Source: Caulobacter sp. 17J80-11 (GTDB lineage: Bacteria > Pseudomonadota > Alphaproteobacteria > Caulobacterales > Caulobacteraceae). Taken from it: a DNA stretch of 64,000 bases. The translations under genes and the position numbers were made by a program. The stretch's first letter is position 1. Every line of letters starts with the position of its first letter. This document shows, one piece after another, positions 9,524 through 17,625 of this stretch. Location: assembly GCF_014349105.1 (NCBI RefSeq), contig NZ_JACSJI010000005.1, positions 168,424-232,423 on the forward strand, read 5' to 3'. The notes under the pieces are model-generated. The model was not told the origin of the DNA. It saw only the letters and a list, made by a program, of their open reading frames with translations, and made no database searches.

Positions 9524-9978
9524 GCGTCGTGAAGATCATCCCGGTGAAGCACCGGCTGAGCGCCCAGATGCGCCGGGCCGGCGGCCTGACCGTCGAGCAG
9601 GCGCTGAGCCGCGCCGGCACGGCCCTGGAGGCGCACCGCGCCGGGGCCATGACGGCCATCGAGCGCACCGTCGTGAAGCTGGAGGCCGCGGCCGGCGCCG
9701 AGCGCGACACCACGACGCCCGACCGCATCTACGACCTGTCGGCCGAGATTCTCGACATCGCCGGCCTGTTCGGGGCCCAGCCCCTGTGCGACGCGTCCTG
9801 GAGCCTGTGCGAACTGGCCGACCGGCTGCGCTCGCGCGGCGAGTGGGAGTGGGCCGGGGTCGAGGTGCACGTGCGCGCCCTGCGCTTCCTGCTGACCGCC
9901 GGCTACGAGACCACGCCGGTGCTGAAGTCGGTGATCGACGGCCTGTGGGAGGTCACCGACCGGGTGGCCAAGGCCTGA
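9520..9978 (+). CDS. cheE: CheE-like chemotaxis protein
   Basis: A 152-aa predicted helical protein and the last gene of the che operon, overlapping the cheYIII stop by ATGA. No enzyme motif is seen. The conserved-looking core runs from TPDRIYDLSAEILDIAGLFG to the C-terminal helix LKSVIDGLWEVTDRVAKA. It sits where cheE is found at the end of the Caulobacter operon; the name is by synteny and general resemblance. Published work links CheE of this order to tuning of the chemotaxis response, but I cannot derive that from the sequence. Confidence 0.65.
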   Translation: MSVVKIIPVKHRLSAQMRRAGGLTVEQALSRAGTALEAHRAGAMTAIERTVVKLEAAAGAERDTTTPDRIYDLSAEILDIAGLFGAQPLCDASWSLCELADRLRSRGEWEWAGVEVHVRALRFLLTAGYETTPVLKSVIDGLWEVTDRVAKA

Positions 9979-10086
9979 TAGGGGCGCGTCGGCGCTTCCG
10001 CTTTCGGACCGGCGGTCTCCCACGCTAGAAGGGGACCTCACCCCACGACGACGCGTGCCTGCGACCTCCCCGTCGCGGCGTCGCCG

Positions 10087-10725
10087 ATGCAGGAGGCCGC
10101 CGTGCAGCTCGACGAAATCATGACCCTGTCGCCGGTGATCGCCGTGGTCACCATCCGCGACGCCGCCCACGCCGAGCCGCTGACCCGGGCGTTGGTCGCC
10201 GGCGGCATTCGCGCGGTGGAGATCACCCTGCGCACGCCCGCCGCGCTGGACAGCATCCGCGCCGCCGCGAAGGTCGAGGGCGCGGTGGTCGGCTCCGGCA
10301 CCTGCCTGACCGCGGCCGACCTGAAGGCGTCGGCCGACGCCGGCGCGGTCTTCGCAGTCTCGCCCGGGGCGACCACGCCGCTGCTGCAGGCGGGGCTCAA
10401 GAGCGCGATCCCGCTGCTGCCCGGCATCGCCACGGCCTCGGAGCTGATGGCCGGGCTGGAGCAGGGCTACACCCGTTTCAAGCTGTTCCCGGCCGAGGCG
10501 GCCGGCGGCGCGGCCCTGCTGAAGGGCCTGTCCGGCCCGCTGCCGCAGGCCAAGTTCTGCCCGACCGGCGGCGTCAACATCGAGAACGCGGCCCGCTACC
10601 TGGCCCTGCCGAACGTGCAGTGCGTCGGCGGCTCCTGGCTCGCGCCCGACGAGCTGATGGACGCCGGGGACTGGGGCCGGGTCCAGGAGCTCGCCCGCAC
10701 GGCCGTGGCCAAGCTCGGCCGCTGA
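10087..10725 (+). CDS. eda: 2-dehydro-3-deoxy-phosphogluconate (KDPG) aldolase
   Basis: A 212-aa class I aldolase of the Entner-Doudoroff pathway, cleaving KDPG to pyruvate and glyceraldehyde 3-phosphate. Glu45 in AVEITLRT and the Schiff-base Lys132 in TRFKLFPAE align with the catalytic Glu45/Lys133 pair of the E. coli enzyme. Other family segments are GSGTCLTAADL, LLPGIATASEL and CPTGGVN. Full length for the family. An alternative GTG start lies 15 bp downstream. It stands alone, without edd or zwf next to it, and a hairpin follows. Confidence 0.95.
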   Translation: MQEAAVQLDEIMTLSPVIAVVTIRDAAHAEPLTRALVAGGIRAVEITLRTPAALDSIRAAAKVEGAVVGSGTCLTAADLKASADAGAVFAVSPGATTPLLQAGLKSAIPLLPGIATASELMAGLEQGYTRFKLFPAEAAGGAALLKGLSGPLPQAKFCPTGGVNIENAARYLALPNVQCVGGSWLAPDELMDAGDWGRVQELARTAVAKLGR

Positions 10726-10758
10726 CCCGGCCCTCACGTCTCCTCCAGAAGCACGAAA

Positions 10759-10784
10759 GCCTCCGCTTCTCGCGAAGCGGAGGC
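10759..10784. terminator. Perfect 11-bp hairpin between convergent genes
   Basis: The arms gcctccgcttc and gaagcggaggc (11 bp, 4-nt loop) lie between eda and the leftward peptidase gene. The plus strand has no clear T-run after it; read leftward the stem is followed by TTT. It is a probable bidirectional or mainly leftward terminator. Confidence 0.65.
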
Positions 10785-10809
10785 TCGGCTCGTGGCCCTG
10801 TTTGAGGCC

Positions 10810-12297
10810 TTAGCGGTAGACGGCCTGCACGTCGCGGCGCAGGGCGGCGCGGCTGTCGGGACGGCTGTAGAACATGTGGCCGCCCGGATAGACCTTCAGC
10901 TGAATCTGGTCCTTGGCGCCCATCACGGGGATCTGGTCGATGATCAGCCGGCTCTGGAAGTAGGGCGTCTGGATGTCGGTGAAGCCGTGGACGATCAGCA
11001 CCTTCATGCTGGGATCCAGGGCCAGGGCCTGGCGCAGGGCGGTCGACGACTCGGCGGTGTCGTTGCGCTCCCACATCCGGTTCACCTCGTTGCTCAGCGC
11101 CTCATAGGTCCCGTCCACCTTCCAGCCGATCTGGCGGGTGACGTAGTCGACCATGGCGCTGGTCGTCGGCGCGATGATGCCCTCCAGGATCGGGTCGCCG
11201 GCGCGGTTCTGGGCCGACCACGGGAAGGGGTCATAGGCCGTGACGTTCACGTCGTAGCGGCTGGCCAGGACGCCCTTGTCGCGCTGGAACTCGCGCACGA
11301 AGGTCTGCAGGTCGATCCGCCCGCCCATGCGCTGGACCAGCGCCGGGTCGAGACCGGTGTAGGCGGCCACCCGCTTGGAGACGCGATCGACCGCGGCGGC
11401 GTCGCGCGCGCCGCGCAGCAGATCCACCGTGTATTCGCTACGGGCGTATTCCTCGACGTCGGTCATGTCGGCTGCGGTCAGGACGGCGCCGTCGCGCTCG
11501 CGCTTGGCCGCGGCCATCGACGGCAGGGTGCTGGCCCAGACCATCGGCGACAGGTCGCGGCCGCCGTTGGCGTGATAGTCGAGACGCGGCGACACCAGGG
11601 TCATGCCCCAGATGCCGACGCCCAGGTCGCTCTGCAGGGTGTAGGCCAGGCGCGGCAGGCGGAAGCCGCCGTAGCTCTCGCCGACCAGGTACTTGGGCGA
11701 GCCCATGCGCTGGTTCTTGAGCAGCCAGTCGTAGACGATCCGCGACAGGTACTTGATGTCCTGCTCGGTGCCGTAGAACGCCTTCTTGGTCTTGTCCTCG
11801 GAGACGTAGGAGCGCGAGAAGCCGGTGCCGATCGGGTCGATGAACACCAGGTCGGTGAACTCGAGCCAGGTCTGCGGATTGTCCGACACCCGCGTCGCCG
11901 ACGAGGGGAACTGACCCTGGGCGCCGAACGGAACGGTCTTCGGGCCGATCAGGCCGAGATCCAGGTACACGGAGGCCGCGCCGGGGCCGCCGTTGAAGGC
12001 GAAGGTCACCGGGCGGTCGGGCGAGCGCGGCCCGTCCTGGGTGAAGGCGGTGAAGGCGACCTCGCCGATCACGTTACCTTCGGCGTCCTTCACCGGCAGG
12101 CTGCCGGCGGTGGCGGTGTAGGCCACGGACTTGCCGTTCAGAAGCTTCACCGTCTCATGGACGCTGGCGTCGGCCGGCAGGCGATCCGGCTTGGCCTTGG
12201 CGGCGGCCTCCGGTTTGGCGTCCTGGGCGAAGCCCGGTCCGGCCGAGCCGAGCGCCAGGACGGCGACGGCCAGGGCCGACATTACTGTGCTGCGCAA
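10810..12297 (-). CDS. Secreted S10-family serine carboxypeptidase
   Basis: A 495-aa protein with a signal peptide (MRSTV...GSAGPGFAQ, about 25 residues) and an alpha/beta-hydrolase peptidase S10 domain. The oxyanion-region motif FNGGPGAAS, nucleophile Ser208 in GESYGG, Asp in HGFTDIQTP and His in YPGGHMFY form the expected catalytic set. I chose the TTG at 12297 because a strong GGGAGGG lies about 5 nt upstream on the coding strand; an ATG at 12282 is the alternative. The open frame continues upstream to 12420 but that part is not signal-peptide-like. It probably acts in the periplasm on peptide C-termini. Confidence 0.88.
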   Translation of the reverse strand: MRSTVMSALAVAVLALGSAGPGFAQDAKPEAAAKAKPDRLPADASVHETVKLLNGKSVAYTATAGSLPVKDAEGNVIGEVAFTAFTQDGPRSPDRPVTFAFNGGPGAASVYLDLGLIGPKTVPFGAQGQFPSSATRVSDNPQTWLEFTDLVFIDPIGTGFSRSYVSEDKTKKAFYGTEQDIKYLSRIVYDWLLKNQRMGSPKYLVGESYGGFRLPRLAYTLQSDLGVGIWGMTLVSPRLDYHANGGRDLSPMVWASTLPSMAAAKRERDGAVLTAADMTDVEEYARSEYTVDLLRGARDAAAVDRVSKRVAAYTGLDPALVQRMGGRIDLQTFVREFQRDKGVLASRYDVNVTAYDPFPWSAQNRAGDPILEGIIAPTTSAMVDYVTRQIGWKVDGTYEALSNEVNRMWERNDTAESSTALRQALALDPSMKVLIVHGFTDIQTPYFQSRLIIDQIPVMGAKDQIQLKVYPGGHMFYSRPDSRAALRRDVQAVYR

Positions 12298-12563
12298 AAT
12301 TCCCTCCCGAGTTTTTGTTTGTGCGCCATCATTCTCGTGCGCGCACTTTAGGCATGCCCGGGCCTTAACGCTACGTCTCTGAGGCGGCCGAACGACGAAG
12401 CGGGACCTAGGAACAAACACCCCCGCTGGCTTGTCTCAGCCCTCGGAAACCGCAGGCGGGGGCAGGTGAAAACAGGCCTTCCGACCGTTGGGAATCCCGC
12501 TTCGACGGGGCTCCGCGGTTCCCTCACGAGCACAGCGTGAGCGACAAAAAAGAGGGCTGTTCA

Positions 12564-13721
12564 ATGATTGCCGAGGGGCAGATCGCCGACGTCGGTCGGC
12601 TGGTGCGCGACGAGGCTCGAACCGTTAAGGACCGCCGTCGTCGTCCAAGACCCATGACAAGTCCGCTGGACCTGACACGCCTGGGCGAGGCGAAGCAGTC
12701 GTTCGCCACCCGGCGGGCCATGCTAGCCGAAACGCGCGGCCTGCTGGTCGCCGGCGTCCGCCCGGCGGCGGGCGACCTCGTGCTGGCCCGCGTCGAGCAG
12801 GTCGGCCACCACGCGCGGCTGGAGCTTCCCGACGGCCGGCGCAGTCGCCTCTACGAGGGCGACGAGATCGTCGTCGCCTACGGCGCCCGCTACGCCCCCG
12901 ACCAGTTCGAGGCCGAGGTCCCTTCCAATCTCGGCCCCTGCGACCTGATCGCCGGCGGCGGCCTGGCGGGACGGGTGCTGAAGCGCCATCGCCAGGTCGG
13001 CGCGCCCACCCGCATCGCGCCCTGCGGCCTGCTGGCCGACTCCGAGGGCCGGCCGCTCAACCTGGCCCGCTGGGCCGTCTCCACCCCGGCCCCGGGCGGC
13101 CGGCCGACCGTGATCGTGGTCGCCGGCACCTCCATGAACGCCGGCAAGACCACCACCGCCGCCTGCCTGATCCGCGGCCTCAAGCGCGCGGGCCTGCGGG
13201 TCGGCGCGGCCAAGGTCACCGGCACCGGCTCGGGCGGCGACCTGTGGGCCATGGTCGACGCGGGCGCCAGGCCGGCCATGGACTTCACCGACCTCGGCCA
13301 CGCCTCCACCTTCAAGGTGCCGGAGGCTGAACTTGTGCGCGTGGCGACGGCCCTGCTGGACCACCTGGCGGCGGCCGAGGTGGACGCGGCGGTGATCGAG
13401 ATCGCCGACGGCCTGTTCCAGGCCGAGACCGCCGCCCTGTTGTCGGCCCCGGCCTTCACCGAACGGGTCGACGCGGTGCTGTTCGCCGCCGGCGAGGCGG
13501 CGGGGGCGGCGCACGGGGTCGACTGGCTGCGCAGGCGCGGCCTGCCGGTGGTCGGCGTCACCGGCCTGCTCAGCGCTTCCCCGCTGGCCGCGCGCGAGGC
13601 GGTCGCCGCCACCGGCGCGGCCGTGCTGACCAGCCAGGAGCTGTCCGATCCCGAGGTGGCGCCGGGCCTGGTGCTGCGCCCGCGGGCCGAACCGATCGGC
13701 GTCGCCGCCCTGACCGCCTGA
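12564..13721 (+). CDS. P-loop NTPase with N-terminal beta domain (BioD/DUF1611-like), function unknown
   Basis: A 385-aa protein. Residues about 60-120 look like a small beta domain (LVLARVEQVGHHARLEL); from about 183 there is a SIMIBI-class P-loop NTPase with Walker A AGTSMNAGKTTT (Lys195), an acidic Walker-B-like strand VIEIADG (Glu279, Asp282), and VVGVTG near the end. The Asn/Ala-Gly-Lys-Thr-Thr pattern recalls BioD, CobB and DUF1611/DgcN proteins, suggesting ATP-dependent small-molecule chemistry. I chose ATG 12564, which has GAGGG 9 nt upstream; GTG 12537 and ATG 12654 are alternatives. It is the first gene of a four-gene run ending with a porin. Confidence 0.7.
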   Translation: MIAEGQIADVGRLVRDEARTVKDRRRRPRPMTSPLDLTRLGEAKQSFATRRAMLAETRGLLVAGVRPAAGDLVLARVEQVGHHARLELPDGRRSRLYEGDEIVVAYGARYAPDQFEAEVPSNLGPCDLIAGGGLAGRVLKRHRQVGAPTRIAPCGLLADSEGRPLNLARWAVSTPAPGGRPTVIVVAGTSMNAGKTTTAACLIRGLKRAGLRVGAAKVTGTGSGGDLWAMVDAGARPAMDFTDLGHASTFKVPEAELVRVATALLDHLAAAEVDAAVIEIADGLFQAETAALLSAPAFTERVDAVLFAAGEAAGAAHGVDWLRRRGLPVVGVTGLLSASPLAAREAVAATGAAVLTSQELSDPEVAPGLVLRPRAEPIGVAALTA

Positions 13722-13725
13722 GCGC

Positions 13726-15447
13726 ATGTCGACGCTGTCTGTTTTGAAAGGCCGCCGGCGCGGCGTGTTCGCCGCGCTGGTCGCCAACGGCCTCGGCCAG
13801 GCGGCCGCGGCCGCGAGCGGCGCCATGTGCGTGCGCGCCGGCTTCGACCGCGTGGTGGCCGGCTCCTCCTCGGCGGCCGCCGGGCTGTGGCCGCTGGCCA
13901 TCGGTTTCGTGGCCGCGATCGCGTTCGGCGCGTGGCTGCGGGTGCGTGAACGGGTCGACGCGGAGAAGCTGGGCTTCGACTACACCGCCGACCTGCGCGC
14001 CGCTCTGTTCGACCGGCTGACCAAGCTGTCGCCCTTCGCGCTGGAGCGGCGCAGCGACGGCGAGGTGCTGCTGCGCTTCGTCGGCGACCTCGCCGCCCTC
14101 AAGCAGTGGGTCAGCTACGGCCTGGCCAAGGTGACGGTCGCCGGCGTGACGGTGGTCGCCGCCCTGGCGGCGCTGGGCGTGCTGAACTGGCCGATCGCTC
14201 TGGCGGCCGGCGCGGGCCTGGGCGTCGGCGCGGCCCTGTCGGTTCCCCTGAACAAGCCGCTGGACCGGGCCGTGCGCCTGGCCCGGCGACGGCGCGCGCG
14301 GCTGTCCGCCTTCGTCGCCGAGCGGGTGGTGGCCATGCGCGCAGTCCGCGTGATGGGCGGGCGCCGCCGCGAAGTGCGCCGTCTGGCCCGCCAGACCGCC
14401 GGCCTCAGAGCCGCCGCGCTGGGCCGGGCGCGGGCGGCCGGACGCATGCGCGCGGTCAGTCAGCTGACCATGGGTCTGGCCAGCTTCGCCGTCCTGGCCG
14501 TCGGCGTCCTTGAGGTCACCGGCGGGCGCACGACCCCCGGTTCGGTGGTGGCGGCGATGAGCCTTATGGGCTTGCTGACGCCGGCCGTGCACGGCTGCGG
14601 GCGGGTGTTCGAACTGTGGCACGCGGCCCGGGTCTGCCGCGAGAAGGTCGCCGGCCTGCTGGCCGCCGGCCCGCTGGTCTCCCAGGCCCGCCGGGCGCGT
14701 CCGCTTGCGCCCGGCCGCGGCGAGCTGGAGTTCCGCAAGGTCTCGATGCGTCGGGTGTTCCGCCGGCTCAGCGCCCGTGTGCCGGCCGGCTCGGTGGTGG
14801 CCCTGGTCGGTCCGAACGGCGCGGGCAAGTCGACCCTGCTGGCCCTGGCCACGCGGCTGATGGATCCAGACTCCGGCTGCGTGCGTCTGGACGGCCGCGA
14901 CCTGCGCCGGGTGACCACCCGCTCGCTGCGCTCCGCCGTCGCCCTGGTCGGGGCCGACGTTCCGCTGCTGCGCGGCAGTCTGGGAGAGAACCTGCGCTAT
15001 CGCGCCCCCGGCGTATCGCGCGAGGAGGTCGAGCGGGTGGCGGCCCTGTGCGGGGTGGATCAGCTTATCGCCCGCCTGCCGAAGGGCGAGCGGTTCGCCG
15101 TCGCCGACCGCGGGCGCAATCTGTCGCTGGGCGAACGCCAGCGCGTGCTGCTGGCCCGCGCCCTGCTGGGCCGCCCGCGCCTGCTGCTGCTCGACGAGGC
15201 CGACGCCAATCTGGACGAGCCGGTTGCCGAGGCGATCGCCGCCGCCCTGGAGGGCTATCCCGGCACCGTGCTGATGGTCACCCAGCGCCCCAGCTGGCTG
15301 GCGCGCGCCGACGTCGTCTGGCGCCTCGAGGCCGGGCGGCTGGTCGAGATCAAGGCCAAGGGCGAGACCAGGGCGAAGGCCAAAGCCAAGCCGTCCGCCA
15401 TCCCCGCCTCCAACGTCGTCCCCCTGGCAGGAGCCGTCGAGCCGTGA
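13726..15447 (+). CDS. ABC-type ATP-binding/permease protein with divergent NBD motifs
   Basis: A 573-aa half-transporter architecture. An N-terminal membrane domain (hydrophobic segments near 14-34, 52-70, 135-172 and 247-290) contains a strongly Arg-rich cytoplasmic stretch (about 182-245). The C-terminal ATPase has Walker A GPNGAGKST (Lys368) and Walker B LLLLDE (Glu491). The Q-loop position carries Ala410 (VALVGADVPLL) instead of Gln, the signature is LSLGE (466-470) rather than LSGGQ, and the switch-His position is Gln520 (VTQRP). The C-terminal tail is Lys/Ala-rich. It starts 4 bp after the NTPase gene. It could be an exporter working asymmetrically or a non-canonical ABC protein. Confidence 0.8.
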   Translation: MSTLSVLKGRRRGVFAALVANGLGQAAAAASGAMCVRAGFDRVVAGSSSAAAGLWPLAIGFVAAIAFGAWLRVRERVDAEKLGFDYTADLRAALFDRLTKLSPFALERRSDGEVLLRFVGDLAALKQWVSYGLAKVTVAGVTVVAALAALGVLNWPIALAAGAGLGVGAALSVPLNKPLDRAVRLARRRRARLSAFVAERVVAMRAVRVMGGRRREVRRLARQTAGLRAAALGRARAAGRMRAVSQLTMGLASFAVLAVGVLEVTGGRTTPGSVVAAMSLMGLLTPAVHGCGRVFELWHAARVCREKVAGLLAAGPLVSQARRARPLAPGRGELEFRKVSMRRVFRRLSARVPAGSVVALVGPNGAGKSTLLALATRLMDPDSGCVRLDGRDLRRVTTRSLRSAVALVGADVPLLRGSLGENLRYRAPGVSREEVERVAALCGVDQLIARLPKGERFAVADRGRNLSLGERQRVLLARALLGRPRLLLLDEADANLDEPVAEAIAAALEGYPGTVLMVTQRPSWLARADVVWRLEAGRLVEIKAKGETRAKAKAKPSAIPASNVVPLAGAVEP

Positions 15448-16313
15448 CCGTGCACCCGATCCCCGTGAATGCGCTCGCCGCGCCCCGCCGCCTGCGCGCG
15501 CCGGTCGGCAAGGTGGTCCAGCAGAGCCTGCCGCAGCACCCGCAGGTCGAATACTTCCTCTACGTACCGCGCACCGCCCCCGCGCGTGACGCCCCGATGG
15601 TGGTCAGCGTCCACGGCATCGCCCGCAACGCGGTCGAGCACGCCTTCCGCTTCCGGGACTGGGCCGAGCGGACCGGCTGCGTGCTGGTCGCCCCGCTGTT
15701 CCGGCGGGACCGGTTCGGCCAGTACCAGCAGCTGCTGCCGGGCGGGACTGGGCTGCTGCGCGCGGACCTGATGCTGCACGCCATCGCCGACGAGGCGGCC
15801 CGGATCACCGGCGCGGACGCCGGGCGGCTCCACATGTTCGGCTTTTCCGGGGGCGGCCAGTTCGTACACCGCTTCGCCATGGCCTGGCCGGAGCGGGTGG
15901 CGGCGGCCGTGGTCGGGGCGGCCGGCTGGTACACCGCGCCGGATCCGTCCCTGCGCTATCCGTGGGGGCTCGGCCTCGAGGGCGGCTCCGCGGAGCTGCG
16001 GTTCGAGCCGGAGCGGTTCCTGCGGGTCCCCGCGCACGTGATCGTCGGCGCCCGCGATGTCGACCGCGACCCGGCGCTGCGCAAATCGAAGCGGCTGGAC
16101 CGCCTGCAGGGCCGCAACCGCGTCGAGCGCGGCCGGCGCTGGATCGAGGCCATGCGCGCCGCCTCGGAAGGCCGCGGCCTGGACGGGGGGAGGTTCAGCT
16201 TCACCGAGCTGCCCGGCGCCGACCATTCGTTCACGGCGGCGGCGACGCGGTGGGGGCTCGGGGAACAAGTGTTCGGCCTGTTCGAGTTCGAAGCGTTGCA
16301 CGTCTCAGCCTGA
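15444..16313 (+). CDS. Alpha/beta hydrolase (PHB-depolymerase-like esterase fold)
   Basis: A 289-aa protein beginning at GTG 15444, which overlaps the ABC gene stop; GTG 15450 and 15465 are alternatives. Visible motifs are MVVSVHGIARNA near the oxyanion hole, nucleophile elbow GFSGGGQF, VIVGARDVDRDP in the acid-residue region, and His in GADHSF. No signal peptide is seen, so it is probably cytoplasmic. A basic segment (KSKRLDRLQGRNRVERGRR) sits in the late part of the domain. Overlap with the transporter and proximity to the NTPase suggest it processes the same compound; the substrate is unknown. Confidence 0.75.
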   Translation: MTVHPIPVNALAAPRRLRAPVGKVVQQSLPQHPQVEYFLYVPRTAPARDAPMVVSVHGIARNAVEHAFRFRDWAERTGCVLVAPLFRRDRFGQYQQLLPGGTGLLRADLMLHAIADEAARITGADAGRLHMFGFSGGGQFVHRFAMAWPERVAAAVVGAAGWYTAPDPSLRYPWGLGLEGGSAELRFEPERFLRVPAHVIVGARDVDRDPALRKSKRLDRLQGRNRVERGRRWIEAMRAASEGRGLDGGRFSFTELPGADHSFTAAATRWGLGEQVFGLFEFEALHVSA

Positions 16314-16337
16314 GCCGCGCGCGGGAGGAGAGGGGAC

Positions 16338-17513
16338 ATGGCCGGGGGACGCAGATCAGGGTGGGTGGCGCTCGTCCTGACGTCGACCTGCGCCATGGCC
16401 GGGGCGGCGCGGGCCGAGGACGGGTTCGGCTTCGGCCAGGACGGGCTGACCCTGTCCCTCGCGAACGGCGCCGCTGAGTTCGAACTGGGCGGACGCCTGC
16501 ACCTGGACGGAATGCTGTTCGAGGACGAGGAGGAGTTCGTCGACAACGCCGACGTGCGCCGCGCCCGCCTGGAGCTGGCCGGCCAGCTCGGCGACAAGGT
16601 CCGCGTCCGGGTCGACTACGAGTTCACCGACGACGGGGACTGGAACAACGTCTGGGCCAGCTACCAGGTGGCCGACACGGTCGACGTCCGGCTGGGCCAG
16701 TTCATCCCCGCGTTCAGCATGGAAGACCTGCAGAGCTCCAACAATATCATGTTCCTGGAGCGGGCCCTGCCCCAAGCCTTCGCGCCGGGCTACACGGTCG
16801 GCGGCGAGCTGGGGGCCTACGGGCGCAACTGGACCGCCACCTTCGGCGCCTTCAACGATCCGATCGATTCCGACGTCGACGCGCGCGGGACCAACGGCGA
16901 CAGCCTGGTGGGGCGGTTCACCTACGACCCTGACCTGGCCGCAAACCAGATCCTGCACTTCGGCGTGGGGTTGGAGTGGCGCTTCCTCGACGCCGGCAGC
17001 GGTTTCCGCATCGACTCCAAGCCCGAGGCCTTCCAGTCGCCGGTGCGCTTCGTGAACACCGGCAATCTGCGCGGCGTGAACGAGTTCGTGAACGTCAGCC
17101 TGGAGGCCGCCTGGCGCCGCGGCAATCTGATGGCCCAGGGCCAGTACGTGCGCATGATGCTGGACCGCGAGAACCGGCCCGATCCGGACTTCGACGGCTG
17201 GTACGTCGAGGGCAGCTGGATCCCGACCGGCGAGGAGCGCCGCTACAGCAAGAGCGCGGGCCTGTTCGGCCCGGTGACGCCGAAGACCAGCAAGGGCGCC
17301 TGGGAGATCCGCGCCCGCTACAGCATGATCGACCTCACCGACAAGACCGTCAGCGGCGGGGTCGAGCGCGACGCCTCGGTCGGCGTGACCTGGTGGCGGA
17401 CGAGCAAGATCCGCTTCATGTTCGAGTACATCAACGCGGTGGCGGACCCGGATTTCAACGACGACGACCAGATCGCCGACATCCTGCAGGCGCGGATCCA
17501 GTTCGCGATCTAG
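16338..17513 (+). CDS. OprO/OprP-family outer-membrane porin
   Basis: A 391-aa protein with a signal peptide (about 1-26, ending AGAARA) and an outer-membrane barrel. Segments typical of phosphate-selective porin O/P proteins include ELGGRLHLDG, RRARLELAGQLGDKVRVRVDYEF, VRLGQFIPAFSMEDL and the C-terminal LQARIQFAI. A good Shine-Dalgarno (GGGAGGAGAGG) precedes it, 24 bp after the hydrolase gene, so it is likely the last gene of that unit. Members of the family pass anions such as phosphate or polyphosphate. Its TAG stop is the first three bases of a dispersed palindromic repeat. Confidence 0.88.
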   Translation: MAGGRRSGWVALVLTSTCAMAGAARAEDGFGFGQDGLTLSLANGAAEFELGGRLHLDGMLFEDEEEFVDNADVRRARLELAGQLGDKVRVRVDYEFTDDGDWNNVWASYQVADTVDVRLGQFIPAFSMEDLQSSNNIMFLERALPQAFAPGYTVGGELGAYGRNWTATFGAFNDPIDSDVDARGTNGDSLVGRFTYDPDLAANQILHFGVGLEWRFLDAGSGFRIDSKPEAFQSPVRFVNTGNLRGVNEFVNVSLEAAWRRGNLMAQGQYVRMMLDRENRPDPDFDGWYVEGSWIPTGEERRYSKSAGLFGPVTPKTSKGAWEIRARYSMIDLTDKTVSGGVERDASVGVTWWRTSKIRFMFEYINAVADPDFNDDDQIADILQARIQFAI

Positions 17514-17576
17514 AGCGCGATAGCCGAAAGTGGACGCCGGTTTCGGCGGCCATCGCGCTCCAACTCCAAGAATCTA
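17511..17576 (-). repeat. 66-bp palindromic intergenic repeat, copy A (inverted)
   Basis: The reverse complement of this segment matches 55492-55557 at 62 of 66 positions. It contains a long imperfect hairpin: gagcgcgat pairs with atcgcgctc and inside it gccgaaa pairs with tttcggc. Its first three bases are the TAG stop of the porin gene. The hairpin may also terminate or stabilise the porin transcript. Confidence 0.88.
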
Positions 17577-17625
17577 GAGCTTTCGCGCCGCTTCGAATGA
17601 CGCCGTTCGAAGCGGGAAGGCTCTA
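17575..17625. repeat. Second palindromic intergenic element, abutting copy A
   Basis: The ends tagagc and gctcta are complementary, and the core ccgcttcgaa/ttcgaagcgg is a perfect 10-bp inverted repeat with a 7-nt spacer. It overlaps copy A by two bases at its left end. The last three bases (cta) are the reverse complement of the TAG stop of the leftward gst gene. It resembles the TAGAGC-ended intergenic palindromes seen in other alphaproteobacterial genomes. Confidence 0.75.

Noticed and set aside
10792..12351. A 519-codon plus-strand frame over the S10 peptidase
   Set aside because: The minus strand encodes a signal peptide and full catalytic motifs; the plus frame is a shadow.
12298..12563. 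The 266-bp gap between the divergent peptidase and NTPase genes, with a small tcacg/cgtga palindrome near 12523
   Set aside because: It must contain two promoters, but no consensus elements or conserved motif stand out; the palindrome is too short to support a call.
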